This document shows, piece by piece, positions 54,615 to 63,940 of a stretch of DNA of 64,000 nucleotides. Position numbers and translations under genes: made by a program. The notes under the pieces were generated by a model, which had not been told where the DNA came from, did not search any database, and worked only from the letters and a program-made list of their open reading frames with translations. Position 1 is the first letter of the stretch, and the number at the start of each line of letters is the position of its first letter. Source of the stretch: Rhizobium rosettiformans (GTDB lineage: Bacteria; Pseudomonadota; Alphaproteobacteria; Rhizobiales; Rhizobiaceae); NCBI RefSeq assembly GCF_016806065.1, contig NZ_CP032405.1, forward strand, positions 3,004,001 to 3,068,000, written 5' to 3'.

Positions 54615-54764
54615 TCAGTTTTCCTCGATCGAGACGCCGCTCTCGCCGATCCGGAGCTCCACGCCGTCAGGCTTCTGCTCTTCCTGGTAGACATAGATGC
54701 CAAGGCCGAAAACGGCGACGACGAGAGCGCCGATGATGAGGTAAAGGCCATTGTTGCGGCTCAT
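54615..54764 (-). CDS. 49-residue membrane microprotein
   Basis: A short minus-strand gene. The product starts MSRNNGLYLIIGALVVAVFG, has one membrane helix (residues about 6-25), then a charged part with YQEEQKPDGVELRIGESG and ends VSIEEN. AGGAGA lies six bases before the ATG. The ending resembles the small rhizobial membrane proteins with a C-terminal SIEE/SIEK motif. Function unknown. It is convergent with the esterase gene. Confidence 0.75.
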   Translation of the reverse strand: MSRNNGLYLIIGALVVAVFGLGIYVYQEEQKPDGVELRIGESGVSIEEN

Positions 54765-54841
54765 GAAATTCTCCTGTCTGATGATGTCGGACAGGGAAAG
54801 TCTGGGCGCCGGTTATTGTTCCATCGCCATATAGGAAAAAC

Positions 54842-55135
54842 TCAATCGTCGTTGGCGGCGGTGAGTTCTTCGGGGCGCATGCCGTCGTCACCGCCGCGCG
54901 CGGCAAGACGAAGTCCTTCTGCACCCTGGCCGCCTTCGCCCGCCTCCAGAAAGACGACGCCCATATCGGTGAGCGCGGTCTTCAGCGCCGCGTAATGCTG
55001 TGGTGTGGCATCATAGCCATTCCCGGCTTCGATCTGCAGAATCAGGAGCGCGGGCACGCCGCTTTCCTGGGACAGTCGGTCGATGGTGACGTCGAGCATG
55101 GCGCGCGCGGCGCGTATCTGAGCAGGTGTGATCAT
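54842..55135 (-). CDS. Small helix-turn-helix (XRE-like) protein
   Basis: A 97-residue protein that follows the common rhizobial XRE layout: MITPAQIRAARAMLDVTIDR, then SQESGVPALLILQIEAGNGY and a C-terminal tail GVVFLEAGEG. The DNA-recognition part is weakly conserved, so it may have lost specific binding. It lies upstream of the polysaccharide cluster but runs on the same strand. Confidence 0.7.
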   Translation of the reverse strand: MITPAQIRAARAMLDVTIDRLSQESGVPALLILQIEAGNGYDATPQHYAALKTALTDMGVVFLEAGEGGQGAEGLRLAARGGDDGMRPEELTAANDD

Positions 55136-55198
55136 AAGTAAAGTATGGGGTGCGCCGGCAATAATTCAATGCAGCGGCCTCAATCGGCAATATCTGCG

Positions 55199-56431
55199 TC
55201 AGTTCCGCAAGGCCCGCTGATGACGCCATTCGGCAGCCCCGCAGCCCCAGACGATGCCGAGCACGAGATAGAAATGACGCCAGTGGTCTGTATCGATCAC
55301 GTTGCCGATCAGGATATGGCCGACAAGGACAATCCAGGCGACCATAAGATAGGGTTGCCATGGTCGCTCGCGCAGCAAGTAGCGGAAGCCCATCGATACG
55401 GTCCAGATCATCAGCATCACGTAAGAGACGAAGCCGATCCAGCCATAGGCCATCAGGGATTTCAGCCAGATATTGTGCTCGTCTTCCGGGAAGATCCGAC
55501 CGAACATCATCGGCCCGATCCCGAGTGGCCTCTCCATCGCCAGTTCAAAACCCAGACGGTGGCGGGCGAAGCGCCCCAGGTGGCCGCCGTCATATTCCTG
55601 CACCAGTTGGGTCCGGGTCTCGAACAGTGCTTGCACCTTCTCGAACTGCAGTGCGACCGAGAGCGCCAAGACCATGGCGACAACCGCCGCAAGCGACAGG
55701 ACCAGGATCTTCAGGCGGAAAGCATTGGTACGCTCCTTGAGGAGCATGACGAAGATTAGGGCGACGGTGCAGAAGAGAAACAGTCCCCAGGCGGCGCGCG
55801 AGAAGGACAGAAAAACTGCCAAGGAAAGGATCAGGATGCCGACGATTCGCAGCGGTGACTCCAGGAGCCGGCCTTTCAGCATCCCGTGCATGAGGTAGAG
55901 CGTCGGCGCGACAAGGAATGGACCGAAAACGTTGGGGTCCTGGAAGGCCCCCATGGCGCGGTCATAGCGGGTGAACATCTCCGCCCCGGGAAAGGCGTGG
56001 AAGTAGCCGAGGATCCCGAGCATGCCCGTGATGATGGCGGCGGCTACCCAAGCCTGGAAAATCAGTTTCAGCCGCTGCGGCCTGTCCTCGATGACCGCAG
56101 CATAGAACACGGCCGTGAGCGCCAGGAAGATCGACACCGCAACATAGAGCACCTGTTCCGTCAGGATGGTCCGTAGCATGGTCAGTGCCAAAAGCCCTCC
56201 GACGTTGAAGATCAACAACAGCGCGAGCAGGGGGGCGACGACCCGCGAGATCTTGAGGCCGAACAGAAACCAGAGGGCGACCTGGCCGACCATCAGAAGT
56301 TCGTAAGGGGCAGGCTCGGATATGACGAAGCCCGACAGGAAGACGCCGAATGCCATGATCCAGGAGATCATCAGCTGAACGGCAGCTGCCTGCGGGTTGA
56401 AGGGCCTTGCTTGATTGACGACGGCACTCAA
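55199..56431 (-). CDS. O-antigen polymerase/ligase family protein (Wzy-like)
   Basis: A 410-residue membrane protein with about 12 helices, of the Wzy/WaaL type. The large periplasmic region is marked by MFTRYDRAMGAFQDPNVFGP and the Arg/His-rich RFARHRLGFELAMERPLGIG, MMFGRIFPEDEHNIWLKSLM. It probably polymerises the repeat unit of the adjacent polysaccharide. It overlaps the initiating transferase stop by 4 bases, so they are co-translated. Confidence 0.85.
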   Translation of the reverse strand: MSAVVNQARPFNPQAAAVQLMISWIMAFGVFLSGFVISEPAPYELLMVGQVALWFLFGLKISRVVAPLLALLLIFNVGGLLALTMLRTILTEQVLYVAVSIFLALTAVFYAAVIEDRPQRLKLIFQAWVAAAIITGMLGILGYFHAFPGAEMFTRYDRAMGAFQDPNVFGPFLVAPTLYLMHGMLKGRLLESPLRIVGILILSLAVFLSFSRAAWGLFLFCTVALIFVMLLKERTNAFRLKILVLSLAAVVAMVLALSVALQFEKVQALFETRTQLVQEYDGGHLGRFARHRLGFELAMERPLGIGPMMFGRIFPEDEHNIWLKSLMAYGWIGFVSYVMLMIWTVSMGFRYLLRERPWQPYLMVAWIVLVGHILIGNVIDTDHWRHFYLVLGIVWGCGAAEWRHQRALRN

Positions 56432-57984
56432 TAGGCGTTCTCGGTATTGAGTAGCCTGAGCGGCGTCAGGAACAGGATCTTCAGATCGAACCAGAGAGAC
56501 CAGTTCTCGATGTAATAGAGGTCGTAGGCCGTACGGAACTTGATCTTGTCATCGGTGTCGATTTCGCCGCGCCAGCCGTTGATCTGCGCCCAACCGGTGA
56601 CGCCGGGCTTGACCCGGTGCCGGGCGAAGTAACCCTCGACGATCTCGCCGAAGGTCTTGTCGCGCGTCTGGCCAAGGACAGCATGGGGACGCGGGCCGAC
56701 CAGCGAGAGATCCCCGCGCAGTACATTGAAGATCTGCGGCAGTTCGTCGATCGACGTTTTACGGATGAAGCGGCCGACCGGGGTCACGCGCGGGTCGTTC
56801 TTGGTGACGGCATTCTTCGCCGTCGGGTCGCTCATTTCCGTATACATCGACCGGAATTTCAGGACGTTGATCACCTCGTTGTTGAAGCCGTGACGCTTCT
56901 GCACGAAGAACACCGGTCCCTTGGATGTCATCTTGACCGCAATCGCCGTGGCGATGAACACCGGCCAAAGCAATATGAGAGCGAGAACGCTGAAGAAGAT
57001 GTCGAAGGCGCGCTTGGCAACCGAATCCCAGTCACGGATCGGCTTGTCGAGAATGTCGAGAAGCGGGACTGCGCCGACATGCGAATAGGCGCGCGGCCGG
57101 AAACGCAGATTGTTGGAATGGGCGGCTAGGCGGATATCGACCGGCAGAACCCAGAGCATCTTGAGGAGCTGCATGATGCGGGCTTCTGCGCTGAGCGGCA
57201 GCGAGATGATCAGCATGTCGATATGAGCGAGACGCGCAAATTCGACGAGTTCCGCCACGGTCCCGAGCTTCGGGTAACCGGCAACCACGTCCGGGGAGCG
57301 TGCAGAGTTACGATCGTCGAAGATACCGCAGATCCGGATGTCGTTTTCCGGCTGCTGTTCCAGAGCGCGGATCAGGTCCTTGGCAGGTTTGCCGCCGCCG
57401 ACGATCACGGCACGACGCTCCATCACGCCGTTGCGTCCCCAGCGGCGAAAGCCAAACCCGATAAGATTGCGCTCGATCAGGAGATAAATCGCACCGAGTA
57501 CGAACCATGCGGCCAGTATGCTGCGGTAATTGGGGTCATAGTCGATGAACAGGAAGTTCGTCAGAGCGACAAGACCGAGGGAAGCCATCCAGCTTCCGAG
57601 CACCCGCGCCATGGAGCCCATTGGCGAGCGCAGAATCGATACGTGGTAACAATCGGTAGCCTGCATGAAGAGCAATGCCAGCAGCGAGCCGACAAAGGCA
57701 CTGATGCTCGTGTCGAGGAAGTGAGCGCCCGGATCGACGGCGACGAAGAAGTTCACGCCGAGCGCAATCCCGAACAGACTTAAGAACTCCAGAAACCGGA
57801 GCTGGCCAATCACGATTGACGGCGAATAGTTGGCCACCGCATATTGCGACGCGATCTGGCGTGCCAACGCGCTGATTTCGGCCTTGCGCTCCCCTTCCAC
57901 CTTGTGCAGGGGGTCGTCGCCGGCCGTCTGACCGCGACGCAATGCGTCAAGATCGAATGCCTCGGGTTTGTCGACCTTGTTCAT
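56428..57984 (-). CDS. Polyprenyl glycosylphosphotransferase (initiating enzyme)
   Basis: Transfers the first sugar-phosphate onto undecaprenyl phosphate. The 518-residue protein is of the WbaP/WcaJ long type: four or five N-terminal helices, a central Rossmann-like domain ([20 protein letters not shown]) and the C-terminal transferase ([48 protein letters not shown]-like [10 protein letters not shown]). ATG 57984 ([12 protein letters not shown]) is chosen over GTG five codons upstream. It resembles UppE-type proteins of agrobacteria, which is inference. Confidence 0.88.
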   Translation of the reverse strand: MNKVDKPEAFDLDALRRGQTAGDDPLHKVEGERKAEISALARQIASQYAVANYSPSIVIGQLRFLEFLSLFGIALGVNFFVAVDPGAHFLDTSISAFVGSLLALLFMQATDCYHVSILRSPMGSMARVLGSWMASLGLVALTNFLFIDYDPNYRSILAAWFVLGAIYLLIERNLIGFGFRRWGRNGVMERRAVIVGGGKPAKDLIRALEQQPENDIRICGIFDDRNSARSPDVVAGYPKLGTVAELVEFARLAHIDMLIISLPLSAEARIMQLLKMLWVLPVDIRLAAHSNNLRFRPRAYSHVGAVPLLDILDKPIRDWDSVAKRAFDIFFSVLALILLWPVFIATAIAVKMTSKGPVFFVQKRHGFNNEVINVLKFRSMYTEMSDPTAKNAVTKNDPRVTPVGRFIRKTSIDELPQIFNVLRGDLSLVGPRPHAVLGQTRDKTFGEIVEGYFARHRVKPGVTGWAQINGWRGEIDTDDKIKFRTAYDLYYIENWSLWFDLKILFLTPLRLLNTENAY

Positions 57985-58093
57985 CTCTGGATCTCGCACG
58001 TGTGTGCGGGAAGACTACGGCGAAGGTCCTAAGAAACGCTTTAGGATCCCCTCAGAAATGGTGTGATCTGTGCTGTTTCGGCGCAAGCCGCGG

Positions 58094-59236
58094 TCAAATG
58101 CGTGCGAGTTGCGCCCGATAAAGCGCTTCGATGTCTCTGGCCATCACGCTTGCCGAAAAGCGAGAGCGGAAGCTCTCAGGGCTCGGCATGGTTCGCCTCG
58201 ACCAGTCCGGTTCGGTGAGCGCCCTGGCCATCACGGCACCGAAGAGATCTGCGCGGCCGGCCTCGACAAGGGCCTCGCTGTCATTGCCGAGGATTTCGGG
58301 AATGCCCCCGACCCGTGAGGCGATAACCGTCTTTTCCGCCGCCAGCGCCTCCAGGACGATATAGGGCATGGCCTCGGCGCGCGAGGGCACGACGATGATG
58401 TCGGAGAGCGCAAAGGCCTCGGCGATGGGCATGGCGGGTTTGAAGCCAATCCGGTGGCTGAGGCCTTTCTGTTCGACCATCCCGCGATAGCGGTTGAAGT
58501 CGGGGCCGTCTCCCACGATTACGCCGCTCAACGGTCGACCGACCAGTCGTTCAGCTTCTGCAAAGGCATTGATGAACACATCCGGCCCCTTGAGATCCCG
58601 CAGCATCCCGATATAGGCGAAATCCACGCCCTCGGCTTCGACCGGGATACGCCCGAAGTCTCTCTCGCTGATGCCGTTATAGACCCGGGTCGCCTGACAA
58701 TGCGGTTGGCCGATCTTCGTCTCATAGGTCCGGCGCTCGTAGTCGCAGACGAAGGAGATCGATTCCGTCATCCGCTCCAGAACGCGCTCGGCCATGAAGA
58801 CGGCCTGACCTGAGGGCTTTGACCGCGAGAAGTGCAGGCTGCCGCCATGCGGTGAATAGAGGCGGGCGACGCGATACCTTCGAACCCGCAGCAGTGAGCC
58901 GATCAACCGCGCGATGACGCCGCCCTTGGCGCCATGACCATGCAGGATATCCGGCTGCAATTCCTTGATGAGTTTATACGCTTCGGCGAGTGCTGCCATG
59001 TCCTTCAAGCCGACCGACCGCCGGATCGGGAAGCGTGTAACGCCGAGCGAAAGATACGGCATGATCTGATCGAATAGCCGGTCCTCATGGGCGCCGCCCG
59101 TCGAACTGTCGCAGAGGATGCCGACTTGGTGTCCGGCCGCGCTGTGCAATTCCGCGAGATCGCGCACATGGCGGAAGATCCCGCCGATCGGCGACCGAAA
59201 GCAATGCACGATGCGCAGCGACGGGGCTTCGGCCAT
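58094..59236 (-). CDS. Glycosyltransferase family 4 protein
   Basis: A 380-residue GT4 enzyme. The N-terminal domain begins LRIVHCFRSPIGGIFRHVRD, and the C-terminal donor domain has FAYIGMLRDLKGPDVFINAF and PSRAEAMPYIVLEALAAEKT with the conserved Glu. Adds a sugar to the lipid-linked unit, but donor and acceptor are unknown. Three bases separate its start from the export lipoprotein stop, consistent with one operon. Confidence 0.9.
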   Translation of the reverse strand: MAEAPSLRIVHCFRSPIGGIFRHVRDLAELHSAAGHQVGILCDSSTGGAHEDRLFDQIMPYLSLGVTRFPIRRSVGLKDMAALAEAYKLIKELQPDILHGHGAKGGVIARLIGSLLRVRRYRVARLYSPHGGSLHFSRSKPSGQAVFMAERVLERMTESISFVCDYERRTYETKIGQPHCQATRVYNGISERDFGRIPVEAEGVDFAYIGMLRDLKGPDVFINAFAEAERLVGRPLSGVIVGDGPDFNRYRGMVEQKGLSHRIGFKPAMPIAEAFALSDIIVVPSRAEAMPYIVLEALAAEKTVIASRVGGIPEILGNDSEALVEAGRADLFGAVMARALTEPDWSRRTMPSPESFRSRFSASVMARDIEALYRAQLARI

Positions 59237-59239
59237 CGA

Positions 59240-59842
59240 TCAGAACAGCCGTTCGCGAACATAGACGGTGTCTCCGGCGAGGATCGGGTCGGTAATCGGC
59301 ACGCGACCGGTGATGATCTGACCGTTGATCTTGCGGGTCACGTCGACATCCCGCTGATTGGCCCGGCTGTTGAAGCCGCCGGAGACGGCGATGGCGTTGA
59401 GGATCGTCATGCCCGGCACATAGGCATATTGCCCCGGCTGCCCGACCTGCCCCATGACGAAGATGGACCGGTAACGATCGACTTCGATGGAGACGTCCGG
59501 ATCCCGCAGATATCCCTGCTTGAGCTTCTGGGCGATCGCGCCTTCGAGCTGGGTGAGGGTCGCGCCGCGTGCGGCGACCTGACCGACGAGCGGGAAGGCG
59601 ATGTAGCCGGCCTGATCCACGGTGTAGGTGTTTGTGAGGCTCGGTTGTTCGAAAACGGTGACGCGCAGACGGTCGCCGCTGTCGAGCCGATAGGGCTGGA
59701 TGGTGGCCTCGTGAAAGACCTTCGGGGCAGGGCGATAGCTCGCGCAGCCCGATACGCCGATCGACAGGACCACGCTTGCGATCAAAACCATCGCCTGTTT
59801 GCCGACCATCGCCATGCGCTGCTGCGCTCCCACTGAACCCAT
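59240..59842 (-). CDS. Polysaccharide export outer-membrane lipoprotein (Wza/OPX family)
   Basis: A 200-residue short OPX protein. It has a lipoprotein signal with lipobox VSGC (about residue 33), the Poly_export domain (YRLDSGDRLRVTVFEQPSLT, IAFPLVGQVAARG) and one SLBB domain (GQPGQYAYVPGMTILNAIAV). It lacks the second SLBB and the helical C-terminus of E. coli Wza, as in many rhizobial OPX proteins. The start is uncertain: ATG 59842 and two internal ATGs are possible. It is first in a minus-strand operon with the GT4, initiating enzyme and polymerase. Confidence 0.88.
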   Translation of the reverse strand: MGSVGAQQRMAMVGKQAMVLIASVVLSIGVSGCASYRPAPKVFHEATIQPYRLDSGDRLRVTVFEQPSLTNTYTVDQAGYIAFPLVGQVAARGATLTQLEGAIAQKLKQGYLRDPDVSIEVDRYRSIFVMGQVGQPGQYAYVPGMTILNAIAVSGGFNSRANQRDVDVTRKINGQIITGRVPITDPILAGDTVYVRERLF

Positions 59843-59872
59843 ATTCGTTGGCCTGTTATCGAATGATTAGGG

Positions 59873-59888
59873 TTAATGCCGGGTAAAC
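59873..59888 (+). promoter_or_regulatory. CtrA-like half-site pair
   Basis: TTAA-N7-TAAAC lies between the divergent export genes. The alphaproteobacterial CtrA box is TTAA-N7-TTAAC, so it carries one mismatch. This is a weak match and may be chance. Confidence 0.3.
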
Positions 59889-59931
59889 GACCGGAGGCAG
59901 CTTGGCTCATCCAGTCGCCAAAACTGGGAGC

Positions 59932-59960
59932 ATCATGGTTAACCCTTGAGTTACCATGAT
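59932..59960. promoter_or_regulatory. Inverted repeat between export genes
   Basis: ATCATGGTTAAC (59932-59943) and GTTACCATGAT (59950-59960) form an 11-base inverted repeat with a single extra T and a 6-base centre. It sits 21 bases upstream of the first possible Wzc-like start, in the gap shared with the OPX operon, a good position for a common operator. Confidence 0.5.
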
Positions 59961-59998
59961 CCTTTACTTTCGCGGGCAAGATGTTCCGGGAGTCTGTG

Positions 59999-62191
59999 AT
60001 GCCGAGTGTGGACCGCGATCAACATGATGTCGATATCGACCTGGCCCAGCTCTTTCGCGCCGTGTGGGAGCGAAAGGGGAGGATCCTGGCCGCGACCGCT
60101 CTTGTCGGGGTGTTGGCCTTCATCGGTGCCAATGCGATCTCGCCCACCTACAAGGGCGATGCAAAACTTCTGATCGAGCCCCGGGAGCCGAACTTCTCCG
60201 CATCGGGAACCGCGTCCTCGACCGCCGAACCCTTGCCCGATGAACTGAATATCGCAAGCCAGGTGCAACTGCTTCAGTCCGTCGATCTGATCAAACAGGT
60301 GGCCCGGGACCTCAAGCTGCATGAGCGCACCGAATTCGATCCGGACTCCAGCCCTTCCGTCGTCACCGACTTCCTCGTGCTCTTTGGACTGAAGAGTAAC
60401 CCGCTGGAACTTCCGCCCGAAGAGCGCGTCATCAACGCCTTCAAGGAAAAGCTCGCCGTCTATCAGGTCGACAAGTCGCGGGTGATCGGGATCGAGTTCA
60501 CATCGCAGGATCCGAAGCTCGCGGCAGCCGTCCCGAACACCATGATGGACGTCTACCGCTCCTTGCAGAGCGGTGCCAAGCTCGACAGCAATTCCGACGC
60601 CGTCCGCTGGCTAGAGACAGAGATCGCCAACCTGCGCGAGAAAGTTCGCGAAGCCGAGCAGAAGGTTGCTGAATATCGCTCCTCGGCGGGCCTGATGTCG
60701 CTCGGCTCCGATCAGAGCTCGTTCAGCAGCAAGCAGCTCTCCGATATCTCGACAGAACTTGCCCGAGTGCGTGGCGAACGGGCAAATGCGGAAGCGACCG
60801 CCGAGAACCTGCGCGCCAGCATTAAAGCTGGAAGGTCGACCGAAACGCTGGATGCGGTTGCCCGCTCGGAATCGATCCAGCGCTTGAGGGCCGCCGAATC
60901 GCAACTCCGCGCCCAGAATTCCGATCTCTCCACGCGCCTCCTCGATGGTCATCCCCAGATGAAGGCATTGCGCGCTCAACTTTCGGGTATCCGCGAGCAG
61001 GTACGGGCCGAATCCCTGAAGGTAGCGGCTGGCCTGGAAAATGAAGCGGCCGTTGCCCGTGAACGCGAAACACAGCTGCTAGCCCAGCTGAATACACTGA
61101 AGGCGGACACGGCCCGTGCAGGCGAGGACGAAGTGGGCTTGAAGTCGCTGGAGCGCGAGGCGACGGCCCAGCGTCAGCTGCTCGAAACCTATCTGGCCCG
61201 CTACCGCGAGGCGTCCTCGCGCCTCGACAAGGATTCGAGCCCTGCCGACGCGCGCGTGATCTCCACCGCGATCGAGCCGCAGCAGCCGAACTTCCCGAAG
61301 GTCCTGCCGATCACGATCGTTGCCACGCTCTCGACCATGATCCTCGCGGCCGTTGCCGTGATGCTGGCCGAACTTTTCAGCGGTCGCGCATTGCGTCCGA
61401 CGGGATCAGTGGCCCCCGTTGCCGTCCGTCGTGAGGAAGAGGCACTTCCTCGGCAGGAAACCGCTCCCCATCCGGGCAAGCCCGATCGTTCGACCGATAC
61501 GCCCGCGAGCCTGTTGAACGTTGCCCCGGACGCCGATCTGGTGGAGGAGCTGGAGCAGGTCGTCACCGCCGAGATCCCGGCGGCTGAGACAGCCGAGGAG
61601 CACGACGAATTCTCGATCGCGTCTGTCGCCAACTTTCTCGTGGAGCAGGAGACGCGGATCGCCTTTGCAATCTCGCCGTCCGGCGACGATGGTTCGCTCG
61701 GAACAGTCGCTCTCGCCCGCGAACTGGCTGATCGCGGCAAGCGCATGGTGCTCGTCGATATGACGGGATCGGCCTGCCCGACGCGTCTGATGGCGTCGTG
61801 GCGCGACCTTCCGGGGATCACCGACCTGTTGACTGGCGAAGCGGCCTTTGCCGATTGCATCCATCCGGATCGTTCCTCGACGGCCGATATCGTGCCCCAG
61901 GGCAATGCGGATATCCGCCAGGCCATGCGGGGTGCCGACCGTCTTTCGATGATCGTTGACGCGCTTGCCGACGTCTACGATCTGGTGCTGGTCGAATGCG
62001 GTCCTGCCAACGCACAAGGCGTTGCGCGTCTCAGCCGCAATGGCCGCCACGAGATCATCCTCTCGGCTCCCGATCCGAGGCCGGATGAGCTGGCCGAGAT
62101 CATGGTTGCCTTCGAGGATGTCGGCTACTCAGATCTCGCGCTGCTTTCGGTGAAGACGCCGCCAAGCCGCCACGCGAGAGAGGCAGCCTGA
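59999..62191 (+). CDS. Wzc-like polysaccharide co-polymerase with degenerate nucleotide-binding domain
   Basis: A 730-residue protein of the Wzz/Wzc type. It has a Wzz N-terminus with a first membrane helix (residues about 30-50), a long periplasmic coiled coil (about 190-400), a Pro-rich PQQPNFPKVLPI motif with the second helix (about 430-455), and a C-terminal Rossmann-like domain. The Walker A position reads SPSGDDGSLG without lysine, Walker A' reads VLVDMTG, and no tyrosine cluster ends the protein. Thus kinase activity is unlikely. ATG 59999 with GGGAG in front is chosen over 59981. Confidence 0.85.
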   Translation: MPSVDRDQHDVDIDLAQLFRAVWERKGRILAATALVGVLAFIGANAISPTYKGDAKLLIEPREPNFSASGTASSTAEPLPDELNIASQVQLLQSVDLIKQVARDLKLHERTEFDPDSSPSVVTDFLVLFGLKSNPLELPPEERVINAFKEKLAVYQVDKSRVIGIEFTSQDPKLAAAVPNTMMDVYRSLQSGAKLDSNSDAVRWLETEIANLREKVREAEQKVAEYRSSAGLMSLGSDQSSFSSKQLSDISTELARVRGERANAEATAENLRASIKAGRSTETLDAVARSESIQRLRAAESQLRAQNSDLSTRLLDGHPQMKALRAQLSGIREQVRAESLKVAAGLENEAAVARERETQLLAQLNTLKADTARAGEDEVGLKSLEREATAQRQLLETYLARYREASSRLDKDSSPADARVISTAIEPQQPNFPKVLPITIVATLSTMILAAVAVMLAELFSGRALRPTGSVAPVAVRREEEALPRQETAPHPGKPDRSTDTPASLLNVAPDADLVEELEQVVTAEIPAAETAEEHDEFSIASVANFLVEQETRIAFAISPSGDDGSLGTVALARELADRGKRMVLVDMTGSACPTRLMASWRDLPGITDLLTGEAAFADCIHPDRSSTADIVPQGNADIRQAMRGADRLSMIVDALADVYDLVLVECGPANAQGVARLSRNGRHEIILSAPDPRPDELAEIMVAFEDVGYSDLALLSVKTPPSRHAREAA

Positions 62192-62218
62192 TATCGGCCG
62201 TTCCCGGGCCGGGAACGA

Positions 62219-63481
62219 TCAATCCTCTGATTTGGCGATCGCCGCAGCCGTGCCCTGGGCTCGGATCCTTTGGATGAGCGTATAGAGATGCGGATTGCCC
62301 TTGATGAAGGTTTTCATCCGGGTGAGGCCGCGATGCATCATCGCCGCGAGGTGACCGGCAGGGCGCAGAGGCAGCAAGACATCATGGTGCACGGTTTGCA
62401 CGGAGCACCAGCGCCGCTTGTAGTCCTGATCGCCAATGCCAAAGTCGAACAGGGCAGCACCGTTCAGGGCGCTGCGCTCGATGACCAACCAGAACAGGAG
62501 TTCGCCTGGGCTGGCCTCCGCCATCAGACTGTCGTCGATCGAGCCAAACTGGCAGATGACGTGGTCGCCCTTACGCGAGAGACCGGTGATCGCGGCGATC
62601 TTGCCGTCATGCTCACCCTTCAGGCGAATAGCATGCAGTTCGAGCGGCACGTCGCTTCCGCCGGAATCGAATTCAAGAAGCATGCGAAAGAAGGCCTGTG
62701 TCTCCGCGGGCTGGAAGACATTCGGCAAGCCGCCCACGGCAAACCGGGCGGCCTTCTGCTGAAAGAAGCGTTCGAGCAGGGCTTGCTGCTCGGCAAGCTT
62801 GGTCGGGCGGATATGGTCGAATCCGCCTGCGGCTTCCAGCTTGCGCACCTGCGCCCGATACTTCTTGCGGCGGCTCTTGGCATTCAGCGGCGCTATCGTC
62901 TCTTCCATGGTCGCACACAGCGGCAGCTGGAAGGATGCGTTCTGGTTGCGGATATGCGGCAGAGCCGATAGCGGATGCCGCTCGCCACGCCAGTCGAAGG
63001 GGATGTTCGTCAAGCTGAGTAGATCGGCGTGGTCACGCAAGGCTTCGACCAACAGTGTTTCGAGCGCGGGGCCGGGAAGCGTCGACGCGATCGACCGGAA
63101 GCTGGCGCTGAACAGGCCGCTGTTGAAGTTCGTGAAGGCGGATCCGATGAAGCGGGCATTGCGCACGAGATAGTGCCGTTCGATTTCGAGCGGCAGCAGG
63201 AAGGCGATCTCGTTGTTCAGGCGTCCTTCGACGATGGCAAGCGGATGGCCATGGGTCTCGACCCAGGCGCGGCACCAGTCATAGCCTTGATGCAGAGAGT
63301 TCCACGGATCGGACTCGAGCTGCCGCCATGCCCGTTCGACGGGCGCCATGCGCGGGTGGACCCTCAGCGAGAGCCGTCCGGCCGGGCTGTCGAGGCTCGC
63401 ATGATTGCGTTCTACGGTGGCGCCGTCATCTGGCAGATCTTCGGCAAATGCCATTGCATCATGGCGTATCTGGGCCCGCAT
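62219..63481 (-). CDS. BioF2-like (GNAT_6/FemAB-type) acyltransferase
   Basis: A 420-residue protein of the double-GNAT group found in polysaccharide clusters. The core has NAKSRRKKYRAQVRKLEAAG, the central acyl-CoA fold (HAIRLKGEHDGKIAAITGLS) and the signature ALFDFGIGDQDYKRRW typical of CelD/FemAB-like proteins. It probably acylates a sugar of the adjacent polysaccharide. The start is uncertain: GTG 63505 lies upstream, and ATG 63481 is preferred by position. It is convergent with the Wzc-like gene. Confidence 0.85.
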   Translation of the reverse strand: MRAQIRHDAMAFAEDLPDDGATVERNHASLDSPAGRLSLRVHPRMAPVERAWRQLESDPWNSLHQGYDWCRAWVETHGHPLAIVEGRLNNEIAFLLPLEIERHYLVRNARFIGSAFTNFNSGLFSASFRSIASTLPGPALETLLVEALRDHADLLSLTNIPFDWRGERHPLSALPHIRNQNASFQLPLCATMEETIAPLNAKSRRKKYRAQVRKLEAAGGFDHIRPTKLAEQQALLERFFQQKAARFAVGGLPNVFQPAETQAFFRMLLEFDSGGSDVPLELHAIRLKGEHDGKIAAITGLSRKGDHVICQFGSIDDSLMAEASPGELLFWLVIERSALNGAALFDFGIGDQDYKRRWCSVQTVHHDVLLPLRPAGHLAAMMHRGLTRMKTFIKGNPHLYTLIQRIRAQGTAAAIAKSED

Positions 63482-63596
63482 GCACCCTATCCCGTCCCGT
63501 TTCACTGACGCGCCGGAGATTAGGCTTACACTGCGAACAAACGGTTATCGGCTTTGGATATGGATCGTCCGACACCGTGCGAGGGTAAAGGCGGAG

Positions 63597-63824
63597 TTAA
63601 TCCGCGTCCTTCTTCTTGAAGGGGCCAGCCATCCACTTGATCACCAGCATGGCGGGGATGACCCAGAGCAGTCCGGTCAACAGGAAGTAAAGCAGATGGG
63701 CCCACCACGGAGCCGTGGCGAGCGTCGCTGTTGCGATGGTCGTGGCGAGCAGCGCATAGATCGACACGATCAGGATGATCAGGATCGTGCCGACAAAGGA
63801 TCTCAGTTTCGGGCGCCGTGTCAT
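63597..63824 (-). CDS. DUF2842 membrane protein
   Basis: A 75-residue inner-membrane protein with two helices (FVGTILIILIVSIYALLATT and LLYFLLTGLLWVIPAMLVI) and a basic C-terminus FKKKDAD. It matches DUF2842, found throughout Rhizobiales, often near haem A synthase. Function unknown. Confidence 0.88.
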   Translation of the reverse strand: MTRRPKLRSFVGTILIILIVSIYALLATTIATATLATAPWWAHLLYFLLTGLLWVIPAMLVIKWMAGPFKKKDAD

Positions 63825-63940
63825 GCCTTCTTCCTACTCGAAGTCGCCGCCTTCAGTGACGCGACCGCTTGCCGCAAACCGGCGGGCTTGTTTTGCACGC
63901 CTGACTGATGCAAATCAACGGGCGAAAAGAGGATTGACGA

